Below are positions 8,688 through 17,039 of a stretch of 64,000 bases of DNA, in pieces. A program made the translations under genes and the position numbers. Source of the DNA: Chitinivorax tropicus (GTDB lineage: Bacteria > Pseudomonadota > Gammaproteobacteria > Burkholderiales > SCOH01); assembly GCF_014202905.1 (NCBI RefSeq), contig NZ_JACHHY010000021.1:23885-87884 (forward strand), written 5' to 3'. How positions within the stretch are numbered: the stretch's first letter is position 1; each line of letters starts with the position of its first letter. The notes under the pieces are model-generated. The model saw nothing but the letters and a program-made list of their open reading frames with translations, had not been told where the DNA came from and made no database searches.

Positions 8688-8703
8688 TGGACTTACATTT
8701 GCA
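8688..8703 (+). promoter_or_regulatory. Sigma-54-type promoter of fliE
   Basis: TGG at 8688-8690 and TTTGCA at 8698-8703 give the GG-N10-GC spacing required for sigma-54, about 38 bases before the fliE ATG. The -12 element matches the usual TTGCA; the -24 element (TGGACT) is less ideal. A TATAAT at 8715-8720 follows, but its best upstream -35 (CTTACA, 17-base spacer) is weak. A sigma-54 promoter here agrees with the FlrC gene immediately upstream. Confidence 0.65.
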
Positions 8704-8740
8704 GTCAATTTGGCTATAATCGCCGAAAGAGGCGAGGAAG

Positions 8741-9064
8741 ATGAGTATCAACGGAATCGACACCATGCTGGGTGAATTGCGTGCCATGTCCGCCAAAGCG
8801 GCGGGTGGGGTTGCGCACGCGGATCAGGAACAGGCCCAGCCCGTTGAGTTCGCAGCACTGCTGAAATCCAGTCTGGATCAGGTCAATCAAGCGCAGCAGA
8901 CATCGCGGGAATTGCAAAAACAATTCGAGCTTGGCAACCCTGATACCAACCTGCAGGACGTGATGATTGCCATGCAAAAGGCCAGCCTCTCGTTCGAAAC
9001 CATGGTTCAGGTTCGCAATAAACTGGTATCCGCCTACCAGGAAGTCATGAATATCCAAGTATAA
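8741..9064 (+). CDS. fliE: Flagellar hook-basal body protein FliE
   Basis: Small 107-aa rod/MS-ring junction protein that connects the FliF ring to the proximal rod. The C-terminal half carries the family signature DVMIAMQKASLSFETMVQV followed by VRNKLVSAYQEVMNIQV. The start has GAGG just upstream (GAGGAAGATG). Length is as expected for the family. It is the first gene of fliEFGHIJ and sits 26 bases before fliF. It has no signal peptide, as it is exported by the flagellar type III apparatus. Confidence 0.96.
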   Translation: MSINGIDTMLGELRAMSAKAAGGVAHADQEQAQPVEFAALLKSSLDQVNQAQQTSRELQKQFELGNPDTNLQDVMIAMQKASLSFETMVQVRNKLVSAYQEVMNIQV

Positions 9065-9090
9065 CGACCCTGTAACCAGCAGGTTAACCA

Positions 9091-10761
9091 ATGCCAGAAG
9101 CCCTGCGGCAAATCCTAGAAAATATCCGGCAACGTTTCAGTAGCCTACCCAACAATCAAAAAATCGCTGTGATCGTCGGTTTGGCGACGGTGGTGGCGAT
9201 GATTGTCGCCACTTTGCTGTGGACACAATCCACTCCTTACAAGGTGTTGTTCAGTAACGTGTCCGATCGTGATGGTGGTGCCATCACGCAAAGCCTGCAA
9301 CAGCTGAATATCCCCTATAAGATCGAGGCGGGTGGCACCATCAGTGTGCCTGCTGAGGCTGTCTACGACACCCGGTTGAAATTGGCCGCCCAAGGTTTGC
9401 CCAAAGGCGGGACGGTTGGCTTCGAGCTGATGGACAACCAGAAACTGGGGGTCAGCCAGTTTGCCGAGCAAATCAACTACCAACGATCCATCGAAGGTGA
9501 GTTGGCCCGCTCGATTGAAACCCTGTCCTCTGTTCAAACAGCGCGGGTGCACTTGGCCATTCCGCGACAGACGGTTTTCCTGCGTGAGCAGCAGAAGCCG
9601 TCGGCATCGGTCTTGGTGACATTGCACCCCGGCAGGGTGCTGGATGGTGCGCAGGTGGCGGCGATTGTGCATTTGATCGCCAGCAGCGTGCCGGATATGC
9701 CGGTCAAGAGTGTGACGGTGGTTGATCAGAATGGTGATCTGTTGAGCAAGAGCCTGGATGGCATCAGCTCGACTGGGCTGGACCCACGTCAATTGAATTT
9801 TGTGCGTCAGGTCGAGCGCGATTACGTCAAGCGCATCGAAACGATTCTGGAACAGATTGTCGGCAAAGGCAATGTCAAGGCTGAGGTGACAGCGGATCTC
9901 GATTTCGCGGAAACCGAGCAGACCTCGGAGACATTCCGCCCCAATTCCCCTCCCGAAAAATCAGCAATCCGTAGCCAGCAGTCAGTCGAGACGGTCAATG
10001 GCGCGGCGGCCAACCCCTCAGGCATACCCGGCGCATTTTCGAATCAGCCGCCCGGCAATGCCACCGCCCCCATCACTACCCAGCCGGGGCAGGGTACCGG
10101 CGGCGCTGGGGCTGCCACCGGGCAGGGCACCACGCATCGTGAGTCCACCATCAATTACGAGGTGGATAAGACCGTGCAGCATGTCAAACAGTCGCTGGGG
10201 AATATCAAACGCCTGTCCGCCGCCGTGGTGGTCAATTACAAGGGTGAAAAGGACAAAGAAGGCAAGCTGTTGTTTAAGGCTCGTCCCGCCAACGAGATGA
10301 CCCAGATCACCAATCTGGTGCGCGAGGCGATGGGCTATAGTCAACAGCGTGGTGATTCGGTGAATGTGGTGAACGCACCATTTGCTGATGCCAACGTTGA
10401 ACCGCCTTCCATGGTCGAGCGTCTAACCCAAGAGGCGCGGGCGAACTGGCAGCAGATCTTCAAGAATGCGTTGATCGCGTTGGTTGTGTTGTACCTGATC
10501 TTCGGGGTGATCCGTCCTGCCATCAAGTACATGACCCGCGAGCCGGAGCCTGAGAAGAGCGAGCCACAGTATGCGCCTGGCTCGCCTGAGGAAGCCGCAG
10601 CGCAAGAGGCGCAGGCTTTGGCCGAGCAGGGTGATGTGGAGCAGGCCGAGCGGCTGGCAACCTATGCAGACAACCTGCAAATGGCCAAGGATCTGTCCAA
10701 AAATGATCCACGTATGGTGGCGAGCGTGGTGCGAACATGGGTGATGGCAGAAGATGAGTGA
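9091..10761 (+). CDS. fliF: Flagellar MS-ring protein FliF
   Basis: Inner-membrane ring protein of 556 aa, the foundation of the basal body. One membrane segment near the N-terminus (about 24-45, IAVIVGLATVVAMIVATLLW) and one near the C-terminus (about 455-475, ALIALVVLYLIFGVI) flank the periplasmic ring-building domains. A Pro/Gly/Thr-rich low-complexity stretch (about 300-345) is the variable loop seen in the family. The C-terminal cytoplasmic tail ends in DPRMVASVVRTWVMAEDE, the FliG-binding helix. The gene overlaps fliG by 8 bases. Confidence 0.97.
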   Translation: MPEALRQILENIRQRFSSLPNNQKIAVIVGLATVVAMIVATLLWTQSTPYKVLFSNVSDRDGGAITQSLQQLNIPYKIEAGGTISVPAEAVYDTRLKLAAQGLPKGGTVGFELMDNQKLGVSQFAEQINYQRSIEGELARSIETLSSVQTARVHLAIPRQTVFLREQQKPSASVLVTLHPGRVLDGAQVAAIVHLIASSVPDMPVKSVTVVDQNGDLLSKSLDGISSTGLDPRQLNFVRQVERDYVKRIETILEQIVGKGNVKAEVTADLDFAETEQTSETFRPNSPPEKSAIRSQQSVETVNGAAANPSGIPGAFSNQPPGNATAPITTQPGQGTGGAGAATGQGTTHRESTINYEVDKTVQHVKQSLGNIKRLSAAVVVNYKGEKDKEGKLLFKARPANEMTQITNLVREAMGYSQQRGDSVNVVNAPFADANVEPPSMVERLTQEARANWQQIFKNALIALVVLYLIFGVIRPAIKYMTREPEPEKSEPQYAPGSPEEAAAQEAQALAEQGDVEQAERLATYADNLQMAKDLSKNDPRMVASVVRTWVMAEDE

Positions 10762-11752
10762 GATGGGGCTGCGTAAGAGTGCGATTCTGCTGCTTTGCCT
10801 GGGCGAAGAGGCTGCGGTGGAGGTGTTCAAGTTCCTAGGCCCGAAAGAGGTGCAGAAGCTGGGTGCCACCATGGCTGCCTTGGAGAACGTGAATCGAGCG
10901 GAAATCGAAGAAGTATTGGCGGATTTCCGTACCGAGGTCGAAAACCGCGCCAGTCTGGGCGCTGCGGATGAATATCTGCGCAGTGTCTTGACCAAGGCGC
11001 TGGGTGTGGATCGTGCCAACAACCTGTTGGACCGCATCTTGCAGGGCAATGAGGCAAATACCGGCATCGAGGGCCTGAAGTGGATGGATTCGGCGGCGGT
11101 GGCCGAGCTGATCAAGAACGAGCACCCGCAGATCATTGCCACGGTGTTGGTGCATCTGGAGCAGGATCAGGCATCGGAGGTGTTGTCCTATTTCGTCGAG
11201 CGGCTTCGCAATGATGTGCTGCTGCGGATCGCCACACTGGAAGGCGTACAGCCACAGGCCTTGCGTGAATTGAATGAAGTGCTGACTCAGCTGCTGTCGG
11301 GCACGGACAAGATCAAGAAGAGCGCCATGGGCGGCGTACAGATGACGGCGGAGATCCTGAATTTGATGGGCGGCCAGGTCGAAACCTCTGCCTTGGCATC
11401 TATCCGTGAATATGATCCCGAGCTTGCGCAGCGGATTCAGGACAAGATGTTTGTATTCGACAACCTGCTGGCCTTGGACGATCGATCCATCCAGGTGCTG
11501 TTGCGCGAGGTGCAGTCCGAGTCGCTGATCATCGCGCTCAAAGGCACCAGCCAGGAACTCAAGGAAAAGATCTTCCGCAACATGTCGCAACGCGCGGCGG
11601 AAATGCTGCGGGACGATCTGGAGGCCAAAGGCCCGGTGAAACTGTCGGAAGTGGAAGCGGAACAGCGGGAAATCCTCAAGATCGTGCGCCGCCTGGCCGA
11701 CGAAGGTCAGATTGTGATTGCCTCAGGCGGAGACGAGGGCCTTGTCGAATAA
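10754..11752 (+). CDS. fliG: Flagellar motor switch protein FliG
   Basis: Rotor protein of 332 aa that binds FliF through its N-terminal domain, FliM through its middle domain and the stator MotA through its C-terminal charged helix. Visible hallmarks are the EHPQ motif in IKNEHPQIIATVLVHL (about 125-140) and the C-terminal segment MFVFDNLLALDDRSIQVLLR with its torque-relevant charged residues. The length is standard. It starts inside the end of fliF (ATGAGTGAGATGG) and its end overlaps the start region of fliH, which indicates translational coupling. Confidence 0.97.
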   Translation: MSEMGLRKSAILLLCLGEEAAVEVFKFLGPKEVQKLGATMAALENVNRAEIEEVLADFRTEVENRASLGAADEYLRSVLTKALGVDRANNLLDRILQGNEANTGIEGLKWMDSAAVAELIKNEHPQIIATVLVHLEQDQASEVLSYFVERLRNDVLLRIATLEGVQPQALRELNEVLTQLLSGTDKIKKSAMGGVQMTAEILNLMGGQVETSALASIREYDPELAQRIQDKMFVFDNLLALDDRSIQVLLREVQSESLIIALKGTSQELKEKIFRNMSQRAAEMLRDDLEAKGPVKLSEVEAEQREILKIVRRLADEGQIVIASGGDEGLVE

Positions 11753-12476
11753 CATCATCCCTAAAGAACAACTCACCGCCTATCAACGGTGGGAGATGGC
11801 TGCCTTTGACGAGGCCCAGCGCGAGGCGCCAGTCACTACAATAGCACCGGCACCAGTGGTGCCCACCGACGAGGCGGTGCCGATCGAGGGCGATACCGAT
11901 GCCATCCCACCTCTGCAGGAAAATCTGCCTTACCCCACAGCGGAGGAAATCGAGGCAATACACCAGCAAGCCTACCAGGAGGCTTTTGGCGAAGGCCAGA
12001 AGGCTGGCTTTGAACAAGGCTTCGAGCAAGGGTTGAATGAGGGACGGCTGGCTGGGGCGGGTGAAGTGGAGCGATGCCGACAGGTGTTTGAGACGTTTGC
12101 ACAGTTGCGCGATCATTTCGAACAGGAGGTCGCCCAGGATGTATTGAAGATTGCACTGGAGGTGGCTCGGCAGGTGTTGCGTCAATCAATCGCCGTCAAG
12201 CCGGAGATGCTGTCACAGGTGATCCGTGAGGCGATTGCCAGCCTGCCTGCGGTGGCGCAGCAGCCCCGTGTCCTGCTCAACCCAGCGGATCTCGCGGCGG
12301 TGGAGGTCGTGATGGGGAGCGAGACCCAGCCAGGCTGCGTTTTGGTTGCCGATGAGAGCATCCAGCCTGGTGGCTGCCGAATCGTCGCGGGCAACAGCGA
12401 GGCAGACGCGGAGATCGCCACGCGCTGGCGGCGTGTTGTGGCGACTTTGGGTCAGCAGTCCGACTGGTTGGAATGA
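11742..12476 (+). CDS. fliH: Flagellar assembly protein FliH
   Basis: Regulator of the export ATPase FliI; it holds FliI in an inactive heterotrimer and docks it at the export gate. I prefer the TTG at 11742 (GGAG nine bases upstream) over an in-frame TTG at 11718, because the resulting N-terminus MSNNIIPKEQLTAYQRWEM is the usual one for beta-proteobacterial FliH. This gives 244 aa. A repeated Gly-rich stretch (FGEGQKAGFEQGFEQGLNEG, about 80-100) is the helix-packing GxxxG region typical of FliH. The start lies within the last codons of fliG. Translation of the C-terminal half is normal. Confidence 0.9.
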   Translation: MSNNIIPKEQLTAYQRWEMAAFDEAQREAPVTTIAPAPVVPTDEAVPIEGDTDAIPPLQENLPYPTAEEIEAIHQQAYQEAFGEGQKAGFEQGFEQGLNEGRLAGAGEVERCRQVFETFAQLRDHFEQEVAQDVLKIALEVARQVLRQSIAVKPEMLSQVIREAIASLPAVAQQPRVLLNPADLAAVEVVMGSETQPGCVLVADESIQPGGCRIVAGNSEADAEIATRWRRVVATLGQQSDWLE

Positions 12477-12509
12477 TCAGCTGGTTCTGTATGGAAATGG
12501 CGAAGCAGG

Positions 12510-13916
12510 ATGATTGATACAACGTTGCGCTGGTCGCAATTCGTCGAGCAATGCCAACTGGCGCTGGCAGACGCTCGGCCCTGGCAGACGGCAGGTCGGT
12601 TGACGCGTGCTGCTGGCCTGGTGCTGGAGGCAGCTGGCCTGCGCCTGCCGGTGGGGAGTTGTTGCTACATTCTGATGCCCAACGGGTTTTCGGTCGAGGC
12701 CGAAGTGGTGGGTTTCTCTGGCGAAAAGCTGTTTCTGATGCCGGTATCCGATACCTATGGCCTGGAACCTGGGGCGCCGGTGGTGCCTGCCGATACGATC
12801 AGTGCAAGGGTCCCCAGGTATGGTGAGATGGCTCACCCTGCCCGGCGGATCGAGGACAAGGGCCGTCAAGTGGCAGTCGGTGAAGGGATGCTCGGGCGGG
12901 TGGTGGATGGCGTAGGGCGGCCATTGGATCGCCTGGGAGCGTTGGATGTACGCGAGTTCGTGCCTCTGACATCCAGGCCATTCAATCCTATGGATCGTGC
13001 GCCGGTGCGGGAGCCATTGGATGTTGGCGTGCGGGCGATCAACGCGCTGCTGACTGTTGGGCGGGGGCAGCGTCTGGGGCTGTTTGCGGGCTCCGGCGTC
13101 GGCAAGAGCGTGCTACTTGGCATGATGGCCCGCTATACCACTGCAGATGTGGTGGTGGTGGGGCTGATTGGTGAGCGTGGGCGTGAGGTCAAGGACTTCA
13201 TCGAGAACATCCTGGGTGAGGAAGGGCTCAGGCGTTCAGTCGTCGTAGCCGCCCCGGCGGATTCACCGCCTCTCCTGCGCCTGCATGGCGCCGCCTACGC
13301 CACGTCGATTGCCGAATACTTCCGTAACAAAGGGCGTAATGTGCTGTTGATCATGGATTCGCTGACCCGCTATGCCATGGCGCAGCGAGAGATTGCCCTG
13401 GCCGTGGGTGAGCCACCGGCCACCAAAGGCTATCCGCCATCTGTGTTCGCCAAGCTGCCACAGCTGGTGGAGCGTGCTGGCAATGGCCCCGAGGGCGGCG
13501 GTTCGATCACCGCTTTCTACACCGTGTTGACTGAGGGTGATGATCAGCAAGACCCTATTGCGGATAGCGCCCGCGCCATTCTGGATGGCCACTTTGTGCT
13601 GTCTCGGGCCTTGGCTGAGCAGGGTCATTATCCAGCCATCGATGTCGAGGCCTCCATCAGCCGGGTGATGACCGATATCCTGTCACCAGCAGAGGTGGAA
13701 ATCGTCAGGCGTTTCAAATACCTCTATTCCCGCTTCCAGCGGAACCGCGATCTGATCAGCGTCGGCGCCTATGTCCGTGGTGCAGACCCGGTGCTCGACA
13801 AGGCCATCATGCTGCAGCCCAAGATGGAGGCGTTTCTCGTCCAGCTGTTGCATGACTGTGAAGACTATGCGACCAGCCGCCAGCTGTTGGCGCAGCTGGC
13901 GATCGAAATGATCTAG
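12510..13916 (+). CDS. fliI: Flagellum-specific ATPase FliI
   Basis: Export ATPase of 468 aa, related to the F1 beta subunit, which energises unloading of export substrates. Walker A is [15 protein letters not shown] (about 190-204), Walker B is [15 protein letters not shown], and the family motif [20 protein letters not shown] follows. The catalytic Glu lies in [14 protein letters not shown]. The start is ATG at 12510 with AGCAGG directly upstream. Its stop codon lies inside the first copy of a 9-bp direct repeat that brackets a 60-bp segment; that segment separates fliI from fliJ by an unusually long 115 bases. Confidence 0.97.
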   Translation: MIDTTLRWSQFVEQCQLALADARPWQTAGRLTRAAGLVLEAAGLRLPVGSCCYILMPNGFSVEAEVVGFSGEKLFLMPVSDTYGLEPGAPVVPADTISARVPRYGEMAHPARRIEDKGRQVAVGEGMLGRVVDGVGRPLDRLGALDVREFVPLTSRPFNPMDRAPVREPLDVGVRAINALLTVGRGQRLGLFAGSGVGKSVLLGMMARYTTADVVVVGLIGERGREVKDFIENILGEEGLRRSVVVAAPADSPPLLRLHGAAYATSIAEYFRNKGRNVLLIMDSLTRYAMAQREIALAVGEPPATKGYPPSVFAKLPQLVERAGNGPEGGGSITAFYTVLTEGDDQQDPIADSARAILDGHFVLSRALAEQGHYPAIDVEASISRVMTDILSPAEVEIVRRFKYLYSRFQRNRDLISVGAYVRGADPVLDKAIMLQPKMEAFLVQLLHDCEDYATSRQLLAQLAIEMI

Positions 13917-13990
13917 ACTCTGTTGTGTTTGTCTGCCTCTGGTGGAAACACCCCCATCGCTTGAATTCATATCAACACAACCTAGACTCT
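13913..13990. repeat. 60-bp segment with inverted ends between 9-bp direct repeats at the fliI stop
   Basis: CTAGACTCT occurs at 13913-13921 and again at 13982-13990. The 60 bases between them begin with GTTGTGTT (13922-13929) and end with its reverse complement AACACAAC (13974-13981). This is the layout of a tiny non-autonomous element flanked by a target-site duplication. The first copy supplies the fliI TAG stop. No transposase is encoded. Origin as an insertion is inference; chance cannot be excluded. Confidence 0.5.
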
Positions 13991-14013
13991 AAAACAGGAA
14001 GATTGCCTGTTTT
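13991..14013 (+). terminator. Hairpin with short T-run between fliI and fliJ
   Basis: AAAACAGG at 13991-13998 pairs with CCTGTTTT at 14006-14013 around a 7-base loop. The right arm ends in TTTT. It is a weak candidate for an attenuator inside the operon, 18 bases before the fliJ start. Confidence 0.4.
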
Positions 14014-14031
14014 GAGGGACGATGACTGACC

Positions 14032-14490
14032 GTGGCCAAACCTTTCCAATTCCAATTGCTGCTAGAACAGGCTGCGCGTCAGAGCGAGGATGCATCACGT
14101 GTGATGGCGGCCTGCAAGGCACAGTGGCAAAGCGCAGAGCAGCAGCTGCAGCAGCTGGAAGGGTTTCGGCAGGAGTACCGCATCCGCTTGGCGGCTACTG
14201 AGCAGGCAGGTATGACGGTGAATCAGTGGCGGGACTACCAAGCGTTCATCGCCAAGATCGACACCGCGATCCGCCAACAGCATGATGCCCTTGACGTGGC
14301 CAAAGAGCGCTTCGAACAAGCGCGTGACCGCTGGCAGGCGCTCGAAAACCAGGTCGGGGCGTATCGCAAGCTGGAGACACGCCATCTGCAGCAAGAGCAA
14401 AAGCGCGAAGCCAAACGTGAGCAGAAGATGAGTGATGAGTTCTCCACTCGTCTGATCGGGCGGGCGGGTGCGGCAGAGTCGGATATCTGA
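14032..14490 (+). CDS. fliJ: Flagellar export chaperone FliJ
   Basis: Small coiled-coil protein of 152 aa that sits in the centre of the FliI ring and helps deliver substrates to FlhA. The sequence is almost entirely helical and rich in Gln, Glu, Lys and Arg, and starts MAKPFQFQLLLEQAARQSED, matching the family. The start is a GTG at 14032; the GAGGG upstream is about 14 bases away, so initiation may be weak. It ends the flagellar cluster in this window: fliK, fliL, fliM and later genes do not follow and must lie elsewhere. Confidence 0.88.
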   Translation: MAKPFQFQLLLEQAARQSEDASRVMAACKAQWQSAEQQLQQLEGFRQEYRIRLAATEQAGMTVNQWRDYQAFIAKIDTAIRQQHDALDVAKERFEQARDRWQALENQVGAYRKLETRHLQQEQKREAKREQKMSDEFSTRLIGRAGAAESDI

Positions 14491-14909
14491 TTGTCATAAC
14501 TCATTGTGGTTATGTCTAAAGGGTCGATCACGACCACCATTTCTCATGTAAGATCAGCTTTCTGATCAAAAGATACCCGCATCCCTCATTGGTGCAGTAT
14601 TTAACGTGCGTATGTGTGTTTATTGCCTTACCATACTGTCAATCCCTGTACATGCAATTTTACGTATAAATATTCAAAATGAATAAGGATGGATTTTTTC
14701 ATGATGCCGATGTTATCATGGCGCCACATCCCCACGGAGTGTCACATTTCGCATGCGACTCAGGGTTTGGCTGACATCGTGTCAAGCATGCCCAGGGTTG
14801 CCTGCGCTCATGACATGGCATCGATTTCATCGTCACTTTTCATTCCTTCAGTCATTTGCGACAGCCATACCTGCTATGGTGTGGTTGCGTGCGGTTTTCG
14901 GAGCATTGC
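14491..14909. other. Intergenic region after the flagellar cluster
   Basis: About 419 bases, more AT-rich than the flanks, with no credible gene. A 6-bp hairpin (CATAAC/GTTATG) follows fliJ but has no T-run. It probably holds the promoter of the nucleotide-sugar genes. I could not identify clear -10 and -35 elements. Confidence 0.5.
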
Positions 14910-15818
14910 ATGATTCTAGTCACCGGCGGAGCGGGCTTCATCGGGTCTCATTCAGTGGATGCCCTGTTATCAGCAGGGTTTTCGGTAAGGGTGCTGGACA
15001 ATCTCTCCAGCGGGAAATTGGACAATCTGCCCAAGCATCCCAGGCTGTCATTCGTTCAGGCAGACATTTCAGATGCAGCGGCAGTGGATGCTGCCATGGA
15101 TGGTGTGGAAGCTGTTCTGCACCTGGCAGCGCAGGTTTCTGTGCAGGCATCGATCGAGTCCCCTGCATTTTCTGCGCAGAGCAATATCGCAGGCTTCATC
15201 AACGTGATCGAAGCGGCCAGAAAGCATGGGGTCAAGCGCTTGGTGTATGCCTCCAGCGCTGCGGTATATGGCACACCAGCACAGCTGCCGCTGGATGAAA
15301 CCAGCCCCACCCGGCCATTGTCGCCGTATGGCCTGGAGAAGTTGATCAACGACCAATATGCGGCGCTGTATCGCGAGCTGCATGGCTTTTCCAGTCTGGG
15401 TATGCGTTATTTCAATGTCTACGGGCCACGGCAGGACCCCAGATCTCCCTACGCAGGTGTCATCAGCCGGTTTATCGATCGGTTGCAACAACAAGCACCG
15501 TTGACCGTGTTTGGTGATGGTGGCCAGACACGGGACTTCATTTTCGTCAAGGATGTCGCCAAAGCCAACTTGGCCGCACTCCAGTCTTCGCTGCAAGGTG
15601 TGTGCAATATTGGTACAGGCAGAAGCGTCACGCTATTGCAGATGATCGATTCCCTGGGTCAGGCGGCAAGCCGCGGCTTGCAAGTCGATCACCAGCCGGC
15701 AAGAGACGGTGATATCCGTGAATCAGCGACCCAAGTGACCCGGATGAATCAGTCGTTGGGTGTCGTTGCATCGGTTGGGTTGATCGATGGCCTGAAGGAA
15801 CTGGTTGCCTCTTGCTGA
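14910..15818 (+). CDS. NAD-dependent nucleotide-sugar epimerase/dehydratase
   Basis: Short-chain dehydrogenase of 302 aa of the extended GalE-like class. The Rossmann motif TGGAGFIGSH is at residues 5-14, the catalytic Ser lies in YASSAAVYG and the Tyr/Lys pair is in SPYGLEKLINDQY. The frame is open further upstream, but the ATG at 14910 has GGAG six bases before it and gives the canonical N-terminus MILVTGGAGFIG. The most likely reaction is C4 epimerisation of a UDP-sugar. Next to a TviB-type dehydrogenase, a UDP-GlcNAcA/UDP-GalNAcA 4-epimerase (TviC/WbpP role) is plausible, though it is shorter than those enzymes. Substrate cannot be read from sequence alone. Confidence 0.85.
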   Translation: MILVTGGAGFIGSHSVDALLSAGFSVRVLDNLSSGKLDNLPKHPRLSFVQADISDAAAVDAAMDGVEAVLHLAAQVSVQASIESPAFSAQSNIAGFINVIEAARKHGVKRLVYASSAAVYGTPAQLPLDETSPTRPLSPYGLEKLINDQYAALYRELHGFSSLGMRYFNVYGPRQDPRSPYAGVISRFIDRLQQQAPLTVFGDGGQTRDFIFVKDVAKANLAALQSSLQGVCNIGTGRSVTLLQMIDSLGQAASRGLQVDHQPARDGDIRESATQVTRMNQSLGVVASVGLIDGLKELVASC

Positions 15819-15844
15819 AGCAATGGGCCGTGATTTGGTTAGCA

Positions 15845-16981
15845 ATGGAAATTCACGTGAAAAAGAAAATTCATCTGGTTGGCGGGGCGCGCCCCAATTT
15901 CATGAAGCTTGCACCCATCGTGCGTGCGTTGGACAAACAGCAAGAGCGATTCGAGTATCGGATCGTCCACACCGGCCAGCACTATGACCGGGAAATGAGT
16001 GATGTATTCTTCGATGAGCTGGGTATTCCGAAGCCGGATTTCTATCTGGAAGCGGGTGGTGGCAGCCATGCCCAGCAGACAGCCAAGATCATGGTGGCTT
16101 ACGAGACACTGTGCAATGAGCAAGACAAGCCGGACTTATGCCTGGTGGTAGGGGATGTGAATTCCACCATTGCCTGCTCGCTGGTGGCAAAGAAATTGGG
16201 GGTGGCTGTGGCGCACGTCGAGGCGGGCTTGCGGAGCGGTGATCGCGCCATGCCTGAGGAGATCAACCGTCTGGCGACGGATGCCATTTCCGACTACTTC
16301 TTCGTGACCGAGGAAAGCGGCGAGATCAACCTGCTCAAGGAGGGCCAGCCTCAAGAGAAGGTTTTCTTCGTCGGCCATGTCATGATCGACAACCTGTTCT
16401 ATCAGCGTGATCAGCTCAGCTCAACCGAGTTGGCAGGCCAGGCCGCTGAATTGAAAGCCAAATACCCACGTTATGGTGTGGTGACGTTGCATCGCCCGTC
16501 GAATGTGGATGATCAGGCAGCGCTGACCAAGCTGATTGGTGCGTTGCGTGAAGTCGCCGCTGAGTTGCCGCTCATTTTCCCGGTGCATCCGCGTACACGG
16601 GGCAATATCGAGAAATTCGGCATCGAATTGGGCGACCGGATCATCACAACCCCGCCTTTGTCCTATATGGAGTTTTTGAGCCTCTGGAAGGATGCCGCCA
16701 TTGTCATGACGGATTCCGGGGGGTTGCAGGAAGAAACGACCGGGCTGGGCGTGCCGTGTTTGACGCTGCGGGAGAATACCGAGCGACCGGTGACGATCAG
16801 CGATGGCACCAACACCTTGGTGGGTACATCGCCGGACATGATTGTACGAGAGGCGCGCAAAGTGCTGGCGGGGCAGGGCAAGCAGGGCCGCCAGCCCAAG
16901 TTCTGGGATGGAAAAGCCGCTGAACGTATCGTGGACATCCTCTATCGTGAATTGGATCGGGCAACATCAAGCCAACCTTGA
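15845..16981 (+). CDS. wecB: UDP-N-acetylglucosamine 2-epimerase (non-hydrolysing)
   Basis: Converts UDP-GlcNAc to UDP-ManNAc for surface polysaccharide synthesis. Family motifs are GGARPNFMKLAP near the start, HTGQHYD, HVEAGLRSGDRAMPEEINR with catalytic acid/base residues, and TDSGGLQEE in the C-terminal nucleotide-binding half. The length of about 378 aa is normal. Start choice is uncertain: ATG at 15845 has little upstream signal, while GTG at 15857 has GGAA seven bases upstream and begins directly with KKKIHLVGGARPN. A TTG at 15812 overlapping the previous gene is less likely. The gene follows the epimerase closely and is probably in one operon with tviB and manC. Confidence 0.92.
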   Translation: MEIHVKKKIHLVGGARPNFMKLAPIVRALDKQQERFEYRIVHTGQHYDREMSDVFFDELGIPKPDFYLEAGGGSHAQQTAKIMVAYETLCNEQDKPDLCLVVGDVNSTIACSLVAKKLGVAVAHVEAGLRSGDRAMPEEINRLATDAISDYFFVTEESGEINLLKEGQPQEKVFFVGHVMIDNLFYQRDQLSSTELAGQAAELKAKYPRYGVVTLHRPSNVDDQAALTKLIGALREVAAELPLIFPVHPRTRGNIEKFGIELGDRIITTPPLSYMEFLSLWKDAAIVMTDSGGLQEETTGLGVPCLTLRENTERPVTISDGTNTLVGTSPDMIVREARKVLAGQGKQGRQPKFWDGKAAERIVDILYRELDRATSSQP

Positions 16982-17039
16982 TGGTGCTGCATGCATTACA
17001 TTGTCTGACATATTGAATCTTGAAACAGGTGAGGAAAAA

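Noticed and set aside
8715..8720. TATAAT as a sigma-70 -10 box for fliE
   Set aside because: No good -35 at the right distance; the sigma-54-type GG-N10-GC site fits better with FlrC next door.
14689..14913. 74-codon frame before the epimerase
   Set aside because: It has a Met/Cys/His-rich translation with no family resemblance and ends inside the epimerase start; treated as non-coding.
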